Assembly (NCBI RefSeq): GCF_002095435.2
Contig: NZ_MJEJ02000054.1
Coordinates: 1-64,000, forward strand
DNA: 64,000 nucleotides
Direction: 5' to 3'
From: Williamsia sp. 1138
GTDB lineage: Bacteria; Actinomycetota; Actinomycetes; Mycobacteriales; Mycobacteriaceae
Positions within the stretch are counted from its first letter, which is position 1. Each line of letters starts with the position of its first letter. The position numbers were made by a program, and so were the translations under genes. The notes beneath the pieces were generated by a model, which was given only the letters and a program-made list of their open reading frames with translations, did no database searches and was not told where the DNA came from. This document shows positions 34,205 to 42,922 of the stretch, piece after piece.

Positions 34205-35323
34205 GTGCCCCAGGCCATTGCCCGCAGTGATGACGTCGCCTATCGCAGCGGCCAGTTGATCACCTACATCGGCAACAAACGTCAGCTGCTGGGGCTGATC
34301 GACGATGCGCTCGCCCACGTCCACGAACAGCTGCAACGGCCGCTGGTCTTTCTCGACGCCTTCTCCGGCAGCGGGGTGGTGTCGAGGCTCGCGAAGGCCC
34401 GCTCGCGCCGGGTGATCTCCAACGATCTCGAGAGCTACGCCCGGGTCATCAGTGAGTGCTTCCTGACCAATGCCGATGAGGTGCCTGCCGGCGAGCTGGC
34501 GGGAAAGGTGGCCGCCATCAACCGTACGGTCGAATCAGGTTACGTGACACACGGTTTCATCGCCGAACACTACGCGCCGGCCGACGACAGCTGCATCAGG
34601 CCCGGTGAACGGGTTTTCTACACGAGCGAGAACGCCCGCCGACTCGACGCGTACCTGGAGGCGATCCACGCCGAGCCGGAGCCGATGCGAACCCTGTTGC
34701 TCGGACCGCTGTTGTCCGAGGCCTCGGTGCACGCCAACACGTCCGGGGTGTTCAAGGGGTTCCACAAGGATCGCGCCACGGGCCTCGGCCGATTCGGGGG
34801 CAGCGGCGCCGACGCGCTCGGACGCATCACCGGGGCCATCACCCTCGCCGCACCTGTGTTGAGCGATCACCACTGCGAGCGCCGGGTACTCCAGGTGGAT
34901 GCGGCGATGCTCCCTGACGTCGTCGGCCCGGTCGACGTCGCCTACCTCGATCCGCCCTACAACCAGCATCCGTACGGGTCCAACTACTTCATGCTCAACC
35001 TGATCGCCGAGAACCGGAAGCCTACGGCGATGAGCACCATCTCCGGCATACCCAAGGACTGGAACCGTTCGGGATACAACGTGCGGTCGAGTGCCGCGAC
35101 GTTGCTGCGACGACTGATCAACGATCTCGATGCGCGCTTCCTGCTGATCTCGTTCAACGACGAGGGTTTCATACCACCGTCGCAGATGCGGGACATGCTC
35201 GGTGCGGTCGGTACGGTCAGCGAGTTCACGCAGCGTCACAACACTTTCCGTGGCAGCCGTAACCTGCAGGGGCGAAGCGCCCACGTGACCGAACACCTGT
35301 ACCTGGTGGACCGGCGCCCATGA
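34205..35323 (+). CDS. D12-class DNA N6-adenine methyltransferase (orphan)
   Basis: A 372-residue Dam-like methylase. SAM-binding motifs YIGNKRQL (about 21) and FLDAFSGSGVVS (about 49-60) precede the catalytic motif LDPPY (248-252). A long target-recognition region lies between them. No restriction endonuclease gene is adjacent, so it is an orphan methylase of unknown site. The last four bases overlap the start of a DUF2236 gene, which is an unusual coupling. Possible start at 34178 would add nine residues. Confidence 0.85.
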   Translation: MPQAIARSDDVAYRSGQLITYIGNKRQLLGLIDDALAHVHEQLQRPLVFLDAFSGSGVVSRLAKARSRRVISNDLESYARVISECFLTNADEVPAGELAGKVAAINRTVESGYVTHGFIAEHYAPADDSCIRPGERVFYTSENARRLDAYLEAIHAEPEPMRTLLLGPLLSEASVHANTSGVFKGFHKDRATGLGRFGGSGADALGRITGAITLAAPVLSDHHCERRVLQVDAAMLPDVVGPVDVAYLDPPYNQHPYGSNYFMLNLIAENRKPTAMSTISGIPKDWNRSGYNVRSSAATLLRRLINDLDARFLLISFNDEGFIPPSQMRDMLGAVGTVSEFTQRHNTFRGSRNLQGRSAHVTEHLYLVDRRP

Positions 35324-36576
35324 CGCCCGAACCGGCCGTGCGGCCCAGTTGTTATCGGGTCGAGGCCCTGAGCGGCAACGGTCCGCACGCACGCATCCGC
35401 AGACGCATCAAACAGGTCACCGGGTTCGACCTGCTGCCAAGCGATTCCATCATCGCCCGCTACGGTGCCTTGCTGACTGCGGGCGATCCGGTCGCCGAGG
35501 AGTTCGTCGCGGCGACCTACCACGGTCCGATGGGTGCGGCCGCGGCGCGCGAATTGCTCGACACCGCACTGCGCGACGGGATCGACACCATCGACGATGC
35601 ACCACCGGAGATGCGAGCGCTGTTCGACGAGTTCGAGGCGATCCCCGACTGGGTAGACCCCGATCTGATCGAGCAAGGCGCAGCGTGTTGGCGACGGTGG
35701 GGCTATGCACTGGGTTCGGTCGGCAACGCAGGCACGATGGATACGTATACCGAAGGGTCACTGGCCGTTCCGCTGTCGTTGGCCGGTGGTTATGCCGGGG
35801 CCAGCGCGTTGAACAGGTATCTCGAGACGAGCCGCTGGTGGCTCGAGGTGTGCAGGCCCGGGGCCATCCTGACCCCGGGTTCTGCTGCCAGAGACATCTC
35901 ACTCAAGGTCCGCGTGATGCACGTGTCGGTGCGGGCCCGCGTCGCCCGGCATGACGAATGGGACAGCGCACGTTGGGGTTTGCCCATCAGCCAGGCCGAG
36001 ATGATGCTCACGTTGCTCGGCGGCAGTGTCGGGCCCGGGCTGGGCCTCTACAGCATCGGTTATCTCACCTCGCCCCGCGAGATCGAGGCCCTGTTGCACT
36101 TCAATCGGTACCTCGGCCACCTCGTCGGGGTGCGCGTCGACGACATCTATCCGCGAACCACGTCCGAGGGCATTCGGCTGCTGTACCTGTTCGACGCCAC
36201 CCGCGCGCATGACTCAGGTTCCGTGGGCGCTGAACTCGTCGAGTCCTTCGTGCCGGCGTTCGCGCCGCGGCCATCGATGAGCCTGGCGGGACGGGTGCGC
36301 GCCCGCTACCACTTGGCACTGCAGGCCGGCTACACGCAGTTGTTCATGCTGCCCTGGAACCGGCGCATGTACCGATTACCCTCCCCCTGGCCAGGTTTGG
36401 CCATCCTGCTGCTGCGGGCACCCGTGACCGCGATCGGCGAGATCGCCCGCCGTTTCTCGCCCACGATCGATGCACGTCTGCAGCAAGGGTCGGTGCGCCG
36501 TTGGCAGCGATGGCATCGGTGGCAGTCCGGTCGGCGGGCCGAGCAGTTCGACGCCACCGCGGCGTTACGGCGCTAG
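35320..36576 (+). CDS. DUF2236 (MpaB-family) oxygenase-like protein
   Basis: A 418-residue protein of the MpaB/latex-clearing-protein superfamily. The family core is visible: KVRVMHVSVRARVARHDEWD, WGLPISQAEMMLTLLGGSVG and HFNRYLGHLVGVR. Relatives bind b-type haem and cleave polyisoprene or act as oxygenases. No Tat signal is present, unlike secreted latex-clearing proteins. ATGA overlap with the adenine methylase means one operon. Actual substrate unknown. Confidence 0.82.
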   Translation: MTPEPAVRPSCYRVEALSGNGPHARIRRRIKQVTGFDLLPSDSIIARYGALLTAGDPVAEEFVAATYHGPMGAAAARELLDTALRDGIDTIDDAPPEMRALFDEFEAIPDWVDPDLIEQGAACWRRWGYALGSVGNAGTMDTYTEGSLAVPLSLAGGYAGASALNRYLETSRWWLEVCRPGAILTPGSAARDISLKVRVMHVSVRARVARHDEWDSARWGLPISQAEMMLTLLGGSVGPGLGLYSIGYLTSPREIEALLHFNRYLGHLVGVRVDDIYPRTTSEGIRLLYLFDATRAHDSGSVGAELVESFVPAFAPRPSMSLAGRVRARYHLALQAGYTQLFMLPWNRRMYRLPSPWPGLAILLLRAPVTAIGEIARRFSPTIDARLQQGSVRRWQRWHRWQSGRRAEQFDATAALRR

Positions 36577-36605
36577 ATCGCTTACGGGCCCAGACACTTG
36601 CGCAC

Positions 36606-36629
36606 CTGACTTCTTGTACCTAAAGTCAG
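36606..36629 (+). promoter_or_regulatory. Inverted repeat before the PaaI-type thioesterase
   Basis: CTGACTT and AAGTCAG are separated by ten bases and end four bases upstream of the ATG. The position fits an operator or a leaderless promoter element; no cognate regulator is adjacent. Confidence 0.35.
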
Positions 36630-36632
36630 ATC

Positions 36633-37049
36633 ATGACCGAGTCGCCGAGCACCGCACTGACCGACATGAGCGCATTCCTCCAGGTCACCGGATTCGTCAT
36701 CGAGGAGCAATCCGGCACCCGGGTGTCCGGCTACGTCGACCTCGGCGCGGATCACCTGACTCCCTGGGGAGTAGTGCACGGCGGCGTCTACACCACGATC
36801 GTCGAGTCGGCAGGCAGCATCGGCGCCAGCGCGGCAGTCCTGGACCGGGGCCAGTTAGCCGTAGGGCTGCACAACAGCACCGACTTCCTGCGGTCGAGCA
36901 CCGGCGGCGGCCGGGCACGAGTACTCGCCGAACCCATCCAGCAAGGACGCACGCAGCAACTGTGGCTCGTCACCATCACCGATGAGTCGCGCGGCAAAGA
37001 ACTCGCCCGCGGGCAGCTACGCCTGCAGAACATCCCGCTGCCGAGCTAG
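36633..37049 (+). CDS. PaaI-family hotdog thioesterase
   Basis: A 138-residue single hotdog protein. The motif WGVVHGGVYTTIVESAGS holds the conserved HGG and the catalytic Glu region of PaaI/4-hydroxybenzoyl-CoA-type thioesterases, which act on acyl-CoA esters in the cytosol. It ends sharing CTAG with the convergent small membrane protein. Confidence 0.88.
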   Translation: MTESPSTALTDMSAFLQVTGFVIEEQSGTRVSGYVDLGADHLTPWGVVHGGVYTTIVESAGSIGASAAVLDRGQLAVGLHNSTDFLRSSTGGGRARVLAEPIQQGRTQQLWLVTITDESRGKELARGQLRLQNIPLPS

Positions 37050-37330
37050 AGCGGATAACGCGCTCGGTAGACCGCGTGATCGCGTCTGGCCTCGATCTCG
37101 CGGGTGTGCGCGTCCGCGATGTGCGACATCGACTTGAAGGACGTGATGGCGATGGCGAACAATCCGATCGCACACCCACCGGCCACGGCGGCCTCCACGA
37201 AATGTTCGCTGGCAAGGGTGATGATCGTCAGGGCCGTGGCGGCGGCTCCGGCCAATGTGGTGAGGAAGGCGAGCCAACCGGCCGGCCAGACGAGACTTCT
37301 CCGTAGGTGCAGTGCAGTTCCTGAATGCAT
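37046..37330 (-). CDS. Small two-span membrane protein
   Basis: A 94-residue protein with two hydrophobic helices (about 12-40 and 46-64) and a charged tail (HTREIEARRDHAVYRARYPL). No family recognised. The stop codon overlaps the stop of the PaaI gene. The region upstream shows no strong promoter. Coding is likely from its typical topology and codon use. Confidence 0.6.
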   Translation of the reverse strand: MHSGTALHLRRSLVWPAGWLAFLTTLAGAAATALTIITLASEHFVEAAVAGGCAIGLFAIAITSFKSMSHIADAHTREIEARRDHAVYRARYPL

Positions 37331-37432
37331 GATGACTCCTAGGTTCGTCAGGAATACCGGACGAAACCCTGATTTTACTCCGGATGGGCAAGCCCCGAGC
37401 GCTCATTTCGCATCATCAGTAGCCTCGGTTCG

Positions 37433-38368
37433 GTGCACAGTGTCCTCACCACCGCCCGCGATCAGATCCTTCACCGGGTAGACCGTCTCATCGAGCCGTA
37501 TCCGGTCCGCGACCTGCCCCGAGGCCATATGGTCTACCTCCCCGGTCGCGGCTCCACGTACGTCACCGATTCCGGCCCCCGAGACAAACCGGCCATCTTC
37601 TTGTTGCACTCGGTTCTGACCAACGGACTGCTGTGTTGGTATCCGCTGATCCCCGCTCTCAACAAGGAGTTCCGGGTGATCACCCTCGATCAGAGGTGGC
37701 ACGGGCGCGGGATCCGCAGTGCTCCGTTCGATCTCGAGGATTGCGCCGACGATGTCGTCGCACTGGCCGACGTCCTGGGCATCGACACCTTCACCGCCGC
37801 AGGCTTCTCGATGGGAGGGGGCATCTCCCAGATCGCCTGGCGGCGCCATCCGGACCGCGTCGACGCGATGATCCTGTGTTCCACCGGGCCGTTTTTCGGC
37901 AGCAACGATCCGACCCGGCAGGCGAACATGTCGAACGTCGGCCGCATCATGAAGCTCATCCACCCGCCGCACGTCCAGCCGAATGCCGCCAAACTCGACG
38001 ACACCTCCGTGCCCGACACCGTCTGGGCGCTGCGGCAATTCCTGTCGACTCCGGTCTCACGCCTGGGAATCCTCGGAGATGGCATGAGCCACTTCGACTC
38101 TCAACCGTGGCTCGCCGAGATCGACATCCCCACAGCAGTGCTGGTCTCACTCAAGGACCGCGTCATCCCCCTCTGGCGCCAGCGCATCCTCACCGACAAC
38201 ATCCCGGGCGTGGCCACCTACGAGGTGAATGGTGGCCACGCCTGCTGCGTGCTCGAGGCAGATCAGTTCATCCCGAAATTCCTCGACGCGGCGCGGTACA
38301 CCGCTGATCAGGTCAGGGATCGCACGCCTCTAGCAGCGACTTCACCTCTTCCTCGAACGCCCTCATGA
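37433..38368 (+). CDS. Alpha/beta hydrolase
   Basis: A 311-residue hydrolase. Oxyanion region IFLLHSVLTNG, nucleophile elbow GFSMGG with Ser126, acid near LVSLKDRVIP, and His in NGGHACC. GTG start. No signal peptide. The 3' 56 bases overlap the convergent WS/DGAT gene, encoding a proline/threonine-rich tail that may be dispensable. Substrate unknown; lipid esters are plausible from the neighbour. Confidence 0.83.
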   Translation: MHSVLTTARDQILHRVDRLIEPYPVRDLPRGHMVYLPGRGSTYVTDSGPRDKPAIFLLHSVLTNGLLCWYPLIPALNKEFRVITLDQRWHGRGIRSAPFDLEDCADDVVALADVLGIDTFTAAGFSMGGGISQIAWRRHPDRVDAMILCSTGPFFGSNDPTRQANMSNVGRIMKLIHPPHVQPNAAKLDDTSVPDTVWALRQFLSTPVSRLGILGDGMSHFDSQPWLAEIDIPTAVLVSLKDRVIPLWRQRILTDNIPGVATYEVNGGHACCVLEADQFIPKFLDAARYTADQVRDRTPLAATSPLPRTPS

Positions 38369-39713
38369 TCGGCCACGGGTCGGGTACCAACTCTTTGCAC
38401 GCGATCACCCCGATGTTGAGCACACCGTTCTGGGAGAACACGGTGATGTTCATGCCCGCCCCGTGGAACACCGGCCCGAGGGGATACATCGCCTCGATCT
38501 TGGCGCCGAGGTAGTAGAGCGGGAAGTCCGGTCCGGGCACGTTCGAGATCACCAGGTTGTAGATCACCGGATGCCGTTCAGCCAGTTCCTGCGACGAGTA
38601 CAGCTTCATCGCCATGCCCAGCGTCGCGGGCGGTACGAATTGGGCCCAGCCGCGCAGCAGGTTCGAGTCCATCGACCCGTGATGCTCCTTGGCGGTACGG
38701 ACCTGTGAGCCGATCGCCTTGATCCGCTCCACCGGGTCGGCGATCTCGACCGGCAGTTTGGTGAACATCCCCGTGACCTTGTTGGTGCCCTGCGTGACGA
38801 GGTCGTCGTCGTTGTCACCGTGCACCGAGACCGGGACCATCGCGACCAGCGGCTGGTCCGGCAGTTCGTCGTTGTTGTCGAGGTAATCGCGCAGCGCACC
38901 CGAGCACACACTGAGCACCACGTCGTTGAGCTTGACGTCGAAGTGGTCTTTGATGCGCTTGAGGTCGCTCAGCGAAACCTGTGTGTAGGCGATACTGCGA
39001 TGCGCCGTGATCGATTTGTTCCACGAGGTCCGCGGTGCCCGGAACGGTGCAGGCATCGCCTCGCCCCGCAGCGCTCGCGAGATCCAGTCGAACGGGAGCT
39101 GCGCGGTCTTCGGCAGCAGCCGGGCAAAACTCAGCGGGCGGCGGGCCACCTGCCAGGCGCCGTCCAGCGCGAGCCCGGCGAAAGACGCATCGCCCGCCGT
39201 ATGAGACAGGACCTCTCTGTCCAGCTCCGGCGGCTCAGGTGTGAGCGTGCACAGCTGGGCCAGCAGATCCGAGGCCGTCACGCCGTCCACCCCGGCGTGA
39301 TGCATGCGAAGCAATACGGCGATCTTGCCGTCGGCAAGTCCCTCGATCACCCACATCTCCCAGAGCGGCTTGCTGCGGTCGAGCGGGACCCCCGCGATAT
39401 GAGCACAGAACTCGGCCAGTTCGTGCTGCCCACCCGGAGCCGGCACGGCCACCCGGTGCACATGCCGCTCGATGTCGAAGTTCCGGTCCTCCACCCAGAC
39501 CGGATGATCGAGGTTGACGATCGAGTCGCGTACCTTGCGCCGGAAGGTCGGCAGTGCGCCGATCCGGCGCGAGAGCTCGTCGCGCATCCTCTCGAACGAA
39601 TAGCCGCCTTCGACGGTGGTCGGGTCGAGTTCGATCAAACCTACGATGTGCATCAGCTGCGAACGCGTCTCCAGATAGAGAAACGATGCGTCGAGCCCAC
39701 TCAAGCGTTCCAT
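38313..39713 (-). CDS. Wax ester synthase / diacylglycerol acyltransferase
   Basis: A 466-residue WS/DGAT enzyme. The active-site motif HHxxxDG is HHAGVDG (138-144). The N-terminal RLSGLDASFLYLET and the late NVPGPDFPLYYLGA (with PLGPVFHGAGMNITVFS) are family hallmarks. It joins acyl-CoA to diacylglycerol or a fatty alcohol, making storage triacylglycerol or wax esters, and works at the membrane/lipid-droplet surface. Mycolate actinobacteria carry many paralogues, so this may not be the main one. Confidence 0.93.
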   Translation of the reverse strand: MERLSGLDASFLYLETRSQLMHIVGLIELDPTTVEGGYSFERMRDELSRRIGALPTFRRKVRDSIVNLDHPVWVEDRNFDIERHVHRVAVPAPGGQHELAEFCAHIAGVPLDRSKPLWEMWVIEGLADGKIAVLLRMHHAGVDGVTASDLLAQLCTLTPEPPELDREVLSHTAGDASFAGLALDGAWQVARRPLSFARLLPKTAQLPFDWISRALRGEAMPAPFRAPRTSWNKSITAHRSIAYTQVSLSDLKRIKDHFDVKLNDVVLSVCSGALRDYLDNNDELPDQPLVAMVPVSVHGDNDDDLVTQGTNKVTGMFTKLPVEIADPVERIKAIGSQVRTAKEHHGSMDSNLLRGWAQFVPPATLGMAMKLYSSQELAERHPVIYNLVISNVPGPDFPLYYLGAKIEAMYPLGPVFHGAGMNITVFSQNGVLNIGVIACKELVPDPWPIMRAFEEEVKSLLEACDP

Positions 39714-39867
39714 TCAGGCCACCTTCTCCACCGGGACAATCATCGAAGTCCACTGTGCGCCCACCGGCCCAGAATTACCTGAGGAACCTGGATAAAAATA
39801 CGGCCGTCAAGCAAATTGACAACACCGTGTGGCAAATGGAGGGGTGAGCACGTCCTAAGCTGGTGAC

Positions 39868-40641
39868 ATGCGCATTGGTGCCCACGTACGACAAGACAGT
39901 GATCCGATCGGCAGGGCCGAGGAACTCGGCGCCGAGTTGTTACAGATGTTCGTCACAGATCCACAGGAGTGGGGCAAGCCGAAACCTCATCCCAAGGCCG
40001 CGGAAATCCGCGATTCGCCGATCGACGTGGTGGTCCACAGTTCGTACCGCATCAACGTCGCGAGCCTCAACAACCGGTTGCGGATGCCGTCCCGGCAGGC
40101 CGTCATCAACCAGGCCCTGGCAGCCAAGGAACTGGGCGCGTTCGGACTCGTCGTCCACGGCGGCCACCTCCGCGACGACGAGGATGCCAAAGACGGATAT
40201 GAGAACTGGCGCAAGCTCTTCGAGCGTGCCAACGAGAAGGGCGGCTTCCCCGTCCCCATCCTGATCGAGAACACCGCCGGTGGCGATCACGCCATGGCCC
40301 GCAGCCTCGACAACATCGCTCGCCTCTGGGATGCGGTCGGTGAATACGAGAACGCCGGGTTCTGCCTCGACACCTGTCACGCCTGGGCCGGCGGCGAAGA
40401 TCTCGTCGACATCGCCGAGCGCGTCAAGGCCATCACCGGCCGCATCGACCTGGTCCACCTGAACAACTCGCGCGACGAGTTCGATTCGGGACGCGACCGG
40501 CACGACAACCTCGAGAAGGGCACCATCGACCCGGAGATCCTGGTCGCCGTGATCAAGGCCGCGGGGGCCCCGGTCATCCTCGAGACGCCTGAAGAGGGCC
40601 TCGCCGACGACATCGCCTACCTGAAGAAGGCGCTCGCCTGA
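39868..40641 (+). CDS. nfo: Deoxyribonuclease IV (AP endonuclease, Nfo family)
   Basis: A 257-residue TIM-barrel AP endonuclease. Metal ligands are all seen: VVHSSY, HGGH, IENTAGG, LDTCHAWAGG, VHLNNS, RDRHDN and ETPEE. It cuts DNA 5' to abasic sites in base excision repair. Length is close to actinobacterial homologues. It stands alone, convergent with the small alarmone synthetase gene with one base between stops. Confidence 0.93.
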   Translation: MRIGAHVRQDSDPIGRAEELGAELLQMFVTDPQEWGKPKPHPKAAEIRDSPIDVVVHSSYRINVASLNNRLRMPSRQAVINQALAAKELGAFGLVVHGGHLRDDEDAKDGYENWRKLFERANEKGGFPVPILIENTAGGDHAMARSLDNIARLWDAVGEYENAGFCLDTCHAWAGGEDLVDIAERVKAITGRIDLVHLNNSRDEFDSGRDRHDNLEKGTIDPEILVAVIKAAGAPVILETPEEGLADDIAYLKKALA

Positions 40642-40642
40642 G

Positions 40643-41374
40643 CTAGGACGAACCGTCGCTGCGGGTGCCGTGGATCTCGTTCCGGATGGCCTGCATCCGC
40701 TCATCGAGAGTGTTCGCCGTGTCGGCGGCAACGGTCAGTTCGTCGAGTAGATGGGCCGGGACGGCCTTGTCGTACTTGTAGTAGATCTTGTGCTCCAGGC
40801 TGGCCCAGAAGTCCATCGCGATGGTCCGCACCTGGAGCTCGACCTTCACCGGGATCTGGCCGGTACTGAGGTTGACCGGCGTCTCGACGATCGTGTGCAG
40901 TCCGCGGTAGCCGTTGGGCTTCGGATTGGCGATGTAGTCCTTGGTCTGCAGAGTCATGACGTCGGGCTGGGCGCACAGCAGTTCGGTCAGCCGGTAGGCG
41001 TCGGTGATGAAACTGCAGGTCACCCGGACGCCGGCGATGTCGTCGAGCTGATCCTGCAGGGACGCCGGATCGACCGGGATGCCACGCCGGTGCGCCTTCG
41101 CGAGCAGGCTCTCCGGGCTCTTGACCCGAGAGCTGATGTGCTCGATCGGGTTGTAGTCGTTCAGGTAGGCGAACTCGTCGCGGAGGATCTCGATCTTGGT
41201 GACGATCTCGTTGATCGCGAACTGGAACGGCAGCATGAACTTTCGCAGTCCGTGGCCGATCTCGATCAGGTCGGCGGGCGCAAGGTCCCGATCGCCACCT
41301 TCGGCGGCCATCCAGCGGACGAGCGGCCCGTCCGGAGATCGTTCTTCGATTGCGTCGTCGACCACGTCACTCAT
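40643..41374 (-). CDS. Small alarmone synthetase-like RelA/SpoT-domain protein
   Basis: A 243-residue single-domain (p)ppGpp synthetase. Motifs: DDIAGVRVTCSFITDAYRL, NPKPNGYRGLHTIV and VELQVRTIAMDFWASLEHKI, which together form the synthetase active site. There is no HD hydrolase or TGS/ACT part, so it resembles RelP/RelQ-type small alarmone synthetases. ATG at 41374 follows GGAGG closely; an ATG three codons upstream is possible. Long open frame upstream of this is antisense to the permease and not coding. Confidence 0.88.
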   Translation of the reverse strand: MSDVVDDAIEERSPDGPLVRWMAAEGGDRDLAPADLIEIGHGLRKFMLPFQFAINEIVTKIEILRDEFAYLNDYNPIEHISSRVKSPESLLAKAHRRGIPVDPASLQDQLDDIAGVRVTCSFITDAYRLTELLCAQPDVMTLQTKDYIANPKPNGYRGLHTIVETPVNLSTGQIPVKVELQVRTIAMDFWASLEHKIYYKYDKAVPAHLLDELTVAADTANTLDERMQAIRNEIHGTRSDGSS

Positions 41375-41467
41375 GACCTCCATCGTGCCCGACCGCGGGC
41401 AGGACCCCAGAAGTTCATTTGGTGGTTGGTGGCGGTGTGGGAACGATGAACGCATGCGATCGACAGA

Positions 41468-42733
41468 GTGGCCGTGACGGACACTGCCGGACAACCGGCC
41501 CTGCACCGCCGCCTCGGTGTCACCGACGCGGTGCTCACCGGCCTGGGCGCAATGCTGGGCGCAGGCATCTTCGTGACGTTGGCACCGGTCGCCGCGTCCG
41601 CCGGTTCCGGGATGCTCCTTGCCCTCGGCCTCGCGGCCGCCGTCGCCTACTGCAATGCCCGCTCGTCTGCGCGGCTCGCAACGGCATACCCGGCCGCGGG
41701 CGGTACCTACGTCTATGGCCGAGAGGAGCTGGGCCGATTCTGGGGACATCTGGCCGGCTGGAGCTTTGTGGTCGGCAAGACCGCCTCCTGTGCCGCCATG
41801 GCGCTCACGGCCGGGTACTACCTCTGGCCCGATCAGGCCCATGCCGTCGCCGTGGCCGCAGTACTCGCCTTCACCGCCCTGAACTGCTTCGGGATCAGCA
41901 AGTCTGCCTGGGCACTCCGGCTCATCGTCGCCGTGGTGATCGTCGTTCTCGCACTGGTGGTCGTCGTCGGCCTCACGTCCCCTGCCGTCGCGACCGATCG
42001 ACTGGACCTCGGCGGCTCGACCGTCACCGGTGTCCTGGGCGGCGCTGCCCTCTGGTTCTTCGCGTTCGCCGGGTACGCCCGCATCGCCACCCTCGGCGAG
42101 GAGGTCCGCGACCCCGAGCGCACGATCTCGCGCGCCATCACCATCGCATTCATCATCGTCCTGACGCTGTATGCGCTGGTGGCCGTCACCGCGTTGCTGG
42201 TCGTCGGGTACCCCGCACTGAGCGGTTCGTCGGCGCCACTCGTCGACGTGGTCCACCTGTCCGGTCATGGTGGGCTCGCGCCGGTGGTGCGGATCGGTGC
42301 CGCGGTGGCCGCACTGGGAGCGCTCCTGACCCTCATCCTCGGGGTGTCCCGGACGACGCTGGCCATGGCCCGGGATCGCCATCTGCCCGGCGTCCTCGCC
42401 ACGGTCCACCCGCGGTACGCCGTGCCGCAGTACGCCGAGATCGCCGTCGGGAGCATCGTCGCCGTCCTCGTCGCCACCGTCGACGTGCGGGGCGCGATCG
42501 GGTTCTCCGCGTTCTCCGTGCTCATCTACTACGCCGTCGCCAATGCGAGCGCCTGGTCGCTGGCAGGTCGCGAGCCATCGCGTCGCGGCGTCGCGGCGGC
42601 CCGGGTGCTACCCGCGCTCGGTGTCATCGGATGCCTGGCACTGAGTTTCAGCCTGAGCCTCGGCACCGTCCTGGCGGGAGTGGTGGTGCTCGCGGTCGGG
42701 GCCTGCGCTTTCGCGGTGCAGAGCCGACGGTGA
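41468..42733 (+). CDS. APC-superfamily amino acid permease
   Basis: A 421-residue permease with about twelve spans. The first helix LTGLGAMLGAGIFVTLAPVA carries the G-x-G-A-G-I-F motif of amino acid/polyamine/organocation transporters. FAFAGYARIATLGEEVRDP is the conserved helix 6 region. Substrate is probably a neutral or basic amino acid but is not defined. GTG start. Confidence 0.9.
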   Translation: MAVTDTAGQPALHRRLGVTDAVLTGLGAMLGAGIFVTLAPVAASAGSGMLLALGLAAAVAYCNARSSARLATAYPAAGGTYVYGREELGRFWGHLAGWSFVVGKTASCAAMALTAGYYLWPDQAHAVAVAAVLAFTALNCFGISKSAWALRLIVAVVIVVLALVVVVGLTSPAVATDRLDLGGSTVTGVLGGAALWFFAFAGYARIATLGEEVRDPERTISRAITIAFIIVLTLYALVAVTALLVVGYPALSGSSAPLVDVVHLSGHGGLAPVVRIGAAVAALGALLTLILGVSRTTLAMARDRHLPGVLATVHPRYAVPQYAEIAVGSIVAVLVATVDVRGAIGFSAFSVLIYYAVANASAWSLAGREPSRRGVAAARVLPALGVIGCLALSFSLSLGTVLAGVVVLAVGACAFAVQSRR

Positions 42734-42793
42734 CCCACCGCAGTGAGCGGTCTTTCATGTGGTGCACGTCATCTTCAGTTATCGACATTGCGT

Positions 42794-42845
42794 TTGTGCG
42801 GCGGAATATCCGGATGTATATTTGGGTTGTTACTGGCGAGTAACA
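42794..42845 (+). promoter_or_regulatory. Promoter and palindromic operator of the fadE5-type gene
   Basis: TTGTGC (42794-42799) and TATATT (42817-42822) have a 17-base spacer. An 18-bp palindrome, TGTTACT-GGCG-AGTAACA (42828-42845), covers the expected start point. This suggests repression, probably by a TetR-type regulator responding to acyl-CoA; none is adjacent. Confidence 0.6.
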
Positions 42846-42922
42846 TAGCGCCCGGACGCCTGACCGCGTCCGACTCGCCACCCGACTTCGACAGCAGTTC
42901 AACGATTGCAAAGGATTCTGCA

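Noticed and set aside
41375-42409. Long N-terminal extension of the alarmone synthetase frame
   Set aside because: The extra 345 codons are antisense to the APC permease and low in hydrophobic residues; the domain starts at about 41374.
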